DNA of 5,477 bases, from assembly GCA_947447845.1 (NCBI GenBank), contig CANFNO010000235.1, positions 1-5,477 of the forward strand, in the 5' to 3' direction. A program made the position numbers and the translations under genes. Each line of letters opens with the position of its first letter. The stretch's first letter is position 1. Source of the stretch: Burkholderiales bacterium. Lineage in GTDB: Bacteria; Pseudomonadota; Gammaproteobacteria; Burkholderiales; Burkholderiaceae. The notes below the pieces were generated by a model. The model ran no database searches. It saw only the letters and a list, made by a program, of their open reading frames with translations, and had not been told where the DNA came from. This document shows positions 4,168-5,477 of the stretch, piece by piece.

Positions 4168-5477
4168 ATGTTCGTACACCTCCGCCTCCACACCGAATTC
4201 TCCGTAGTCGACTCCACCTGCCGCATAGACGAAGTCGTCAAAACCGCAGCCAAAGACAGGCAACCCGCCCTGGCTATCACCGACCTCTCCAACCTGTTTG
4301 GCGCACTAAAACTCTACAAAGAAGCCCGTGGCAAAGGCGTCAAACCCATCATCGGCGCAGAAGTCGTTTTGGAAGGGTTGGGCGGCGACATGCTGGCAGT
4401 ATCAAAAATGGTGCTGTTGGTGCAAAACAAGCAGGGTTACCTGAATATGTCCGAGCTGATCGCCCGGGCCTACACACAAAACGTGCTGACCACCGGCGGC
4501 AAGCAGTTGGCCGTGGTCAAGCTGGCCTGGCTGAAAGAATTAAACGAAGGCCTGATTGCACTCTCCGGGGCGCAGGCCGGCCCGGTCGGGCAGGCACTGG
4601 TGCAGGGTGACACGGCCCGTGCCCACGATGTGGCGCTGCAAATGGCCGCCATCTTCCCGCACCGCTTTTATCTGGAGTTGCAACGTGCCGGTCGCCCCGA
4701 GGATGAGCCGCACGTCATCGCTTCGGTGAAGCTGGCCGCGCGCATGAAGTTGCCTGTCGTGGCGACCCACCCGATCCAGTTCACCGAGCCGGACGATTTT
4801 GAAGCGCATGAGGCGCGCGTCTGCATTGCTGATGGCGAAATTCTGGGCAACGCCAAGCGCGTGCGCCGCTTCACCCGCGAGCAGTATTTCAAATCGATGG
4901 CCGAGATGGAGGCGTTGTTTGCCGACATCCCCTCCAGCATCGTCAACACGCTGGAAATTGCCAAGCGCTGCAGCCTGACGCTGGTGCTGGGCAAGCCGCA
5001 GTTGCCGGAGTTCCCCACACCACTGGTCGATGGCGTGCGCATGACGCCGGACGATTACTTTCGCTACACCTCGCACGAGGGCCTGAAGGAGCGCATGCTG
5101 CATCTGTACCCGGATGCCGCCGAGCGCGAGAGCCGCATGCCCGAGTACGTGGCGCGCCTGGAGTTTGAGATCGGCACCATTCTGAAGATGGGCTTCCCGG
5201 GCTACTTCTTGATCGTGGGCGACTTCATCAACTGGGCCAAGAAAAATGGTTGCCCGGTCGGGCCGGGACGGGGTTCCGGTGCTGGTTCGTTGGTGGCCTA
5301 TGCGTTAAAGATTACCGACCTGGACCCGATCAAATACAAGCTGCTGTTCGAGCGCTTTTTGAATCCCGAGCGCGTGTCCATGCCCGACTTCGACATCGAC
5401 TTTTGCCAGACCAACCGCAATTTGGTAATCGACTATGTGAAGGACAAATACGGCAAAGACGCCGTGAGCCAGATCGC
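4168..5477 (+). CDS. dnaE: DNA polymerase III subunit alpha, N-terminal part (3' truncated by window)
   Basis: The first 436 codons of the replicative polymerase (about 1,160 residues in the family); the frame stays open to the window edge. The N-terminal PHP domain begins [14 protein letters not shown] (2-15) and continues with [18 protein letters not shown] (33-50) and [10 protein letters not shown] (57-66). The start of the polymerase core is clear: [17 protein letters not shown] (342-358), then the glycine-rich [16 protein letters not shown] (365-380), then SMPDFDIDF (404-412), whose D409 and D411 correspond to two of the three catalytic aspartates (D401/D403 in E. coli). The third aspartate and the finger, beta-clamp-binding and OB regions lie beyond the window. 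Metal-binding positions of the PHP site look replaced (R6 in HLRLH, Q204 in HPIQF), as in beta/gammaproteobacterial DnaE, which relies on DnaQ for proofreading. The start is ATG 4168: an in-frame TAA at 4147-4149 excludes any earlier ATG, GTG or TTG. It diverges from trhO. Confidence 0.95.
   Translation, partial: MFVHLRLHTEFSVVDSTCRIDEVVKTAAKDRQPALAITDLSNLFGALKLYKEARGKGVKPIIGAEVVLEGLGGDMLAVSKMVLLVQNKQGYLNMSELIARAYTQNVLTTGGKQLAVVKLAWLKELNEGLIALSGAQAGPVGQALVQGDTARAHDVALQMAAIFPHRFYLELQRAGRPEDEPHVIASVKLAARMKLPVVATHPIQFTEPDDFEAHEARVCIADGEILGNAKRVRRFTREQYFKSMAEMEALFADIPSSIVNTLEIAKRCSLTLVLGKPQLPEFPTPLVDGVRMTPDDYFRYTSHEGLKERMLHLYPDAAERESRMPEYVARLEFEIGTILKMGFPGYFLIVGDFINWAKKNGCPVGPGRGSGAGSLVAYALKITDLDPIKYKLLFERFLNPERVSMPDFDIDFCQTNRNLVIDYVKDKYGKDAVSQI

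Noticed and set aside
4086..4610. Plus-strand open frame of 174 codons over the dnaE start
   Set aside because: It is out of frame with dnaE, and its residues (poly-Pro, Arg-rich) are the shifted reading of dnaE codons. The dnaE frame carries unmistakable PHP and polymerase motifs.
4540..5103. Minus-strand open frame of 187 codons inside dnaE
   Set aside because: Antisense shadow with Gln/His/Arg-rich composition and no recognisable domain.

Overview
The window looks like a chromosomal segment from a high-GC betaproteobacterium, most likely Burkholderiales and probably Comamonadaceae (Rhodoferax/Polaromonas-like). This is inferred from protein character: the DnaE N-terminus, the TrhO sequence, and strong GC bias at third codon positions. 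No rRNA, tRNA or other direct taxonomic marker is present.

Layout: (1) Positions 1-2882, plus strand, hold the 3' end of an operon of thiBPQ type for a thiamine-family ABC importer. It contains the C-terminal 200 residues of a periplasmic binding protein, a fused double permease (539 aa) and an ATPase (219 aa). The genes are 5 bp apart and then overlap by 8 bp, so they are surely co-transcribed and translationally coupled. (2) Positions 2883-3635, minus strand, hold trhO (YceA/UPF0176 rhodanese-like tRNA U34 hydroxylase). It converges on thiQ with no intergenic base, and both stop codons overlap the loop of an 8-bp hairpin. (3) Positions 3636-4167 are a 532-bp divergent intergenic region with no credible gene. 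It holds a 150-bp element (3751-3900) with 20-bp imperfect terminal inverted repeats, directly flanked by an 8-bp near-perfect direct repeat, so it looks like an old MITE. It also holds a strong GC hairpin that overlaps a run of four long G-tracts just before dnaE. (4) Position 4168 to the end, plus strand, is the first 436 codons of dnaE (replicative DNA polymerase III alpha), open at the window edge.

How the genes relate: the three importer genes form one functional unit (capture, translocation, ATP hydrolysis). trhO (tRNA wobble modification) and dnaE (replication) are divergent housekeeping genes sharing one upstream region, and nothing in the sequence ties them functionally to the importer. 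Both have a TATAAT-like hexamer exactly 7 nt before the start codon and no normally spaced Shine-Dalgarno, which suggests leaderless transcripts. I see no undescribed multi-gene system here. The most noteworthy items are the 150-bp foldback element, the twin leaderless-type starts, the hairpin around the abutting stops, and the G-tract/hairpin overlap before dnaE.
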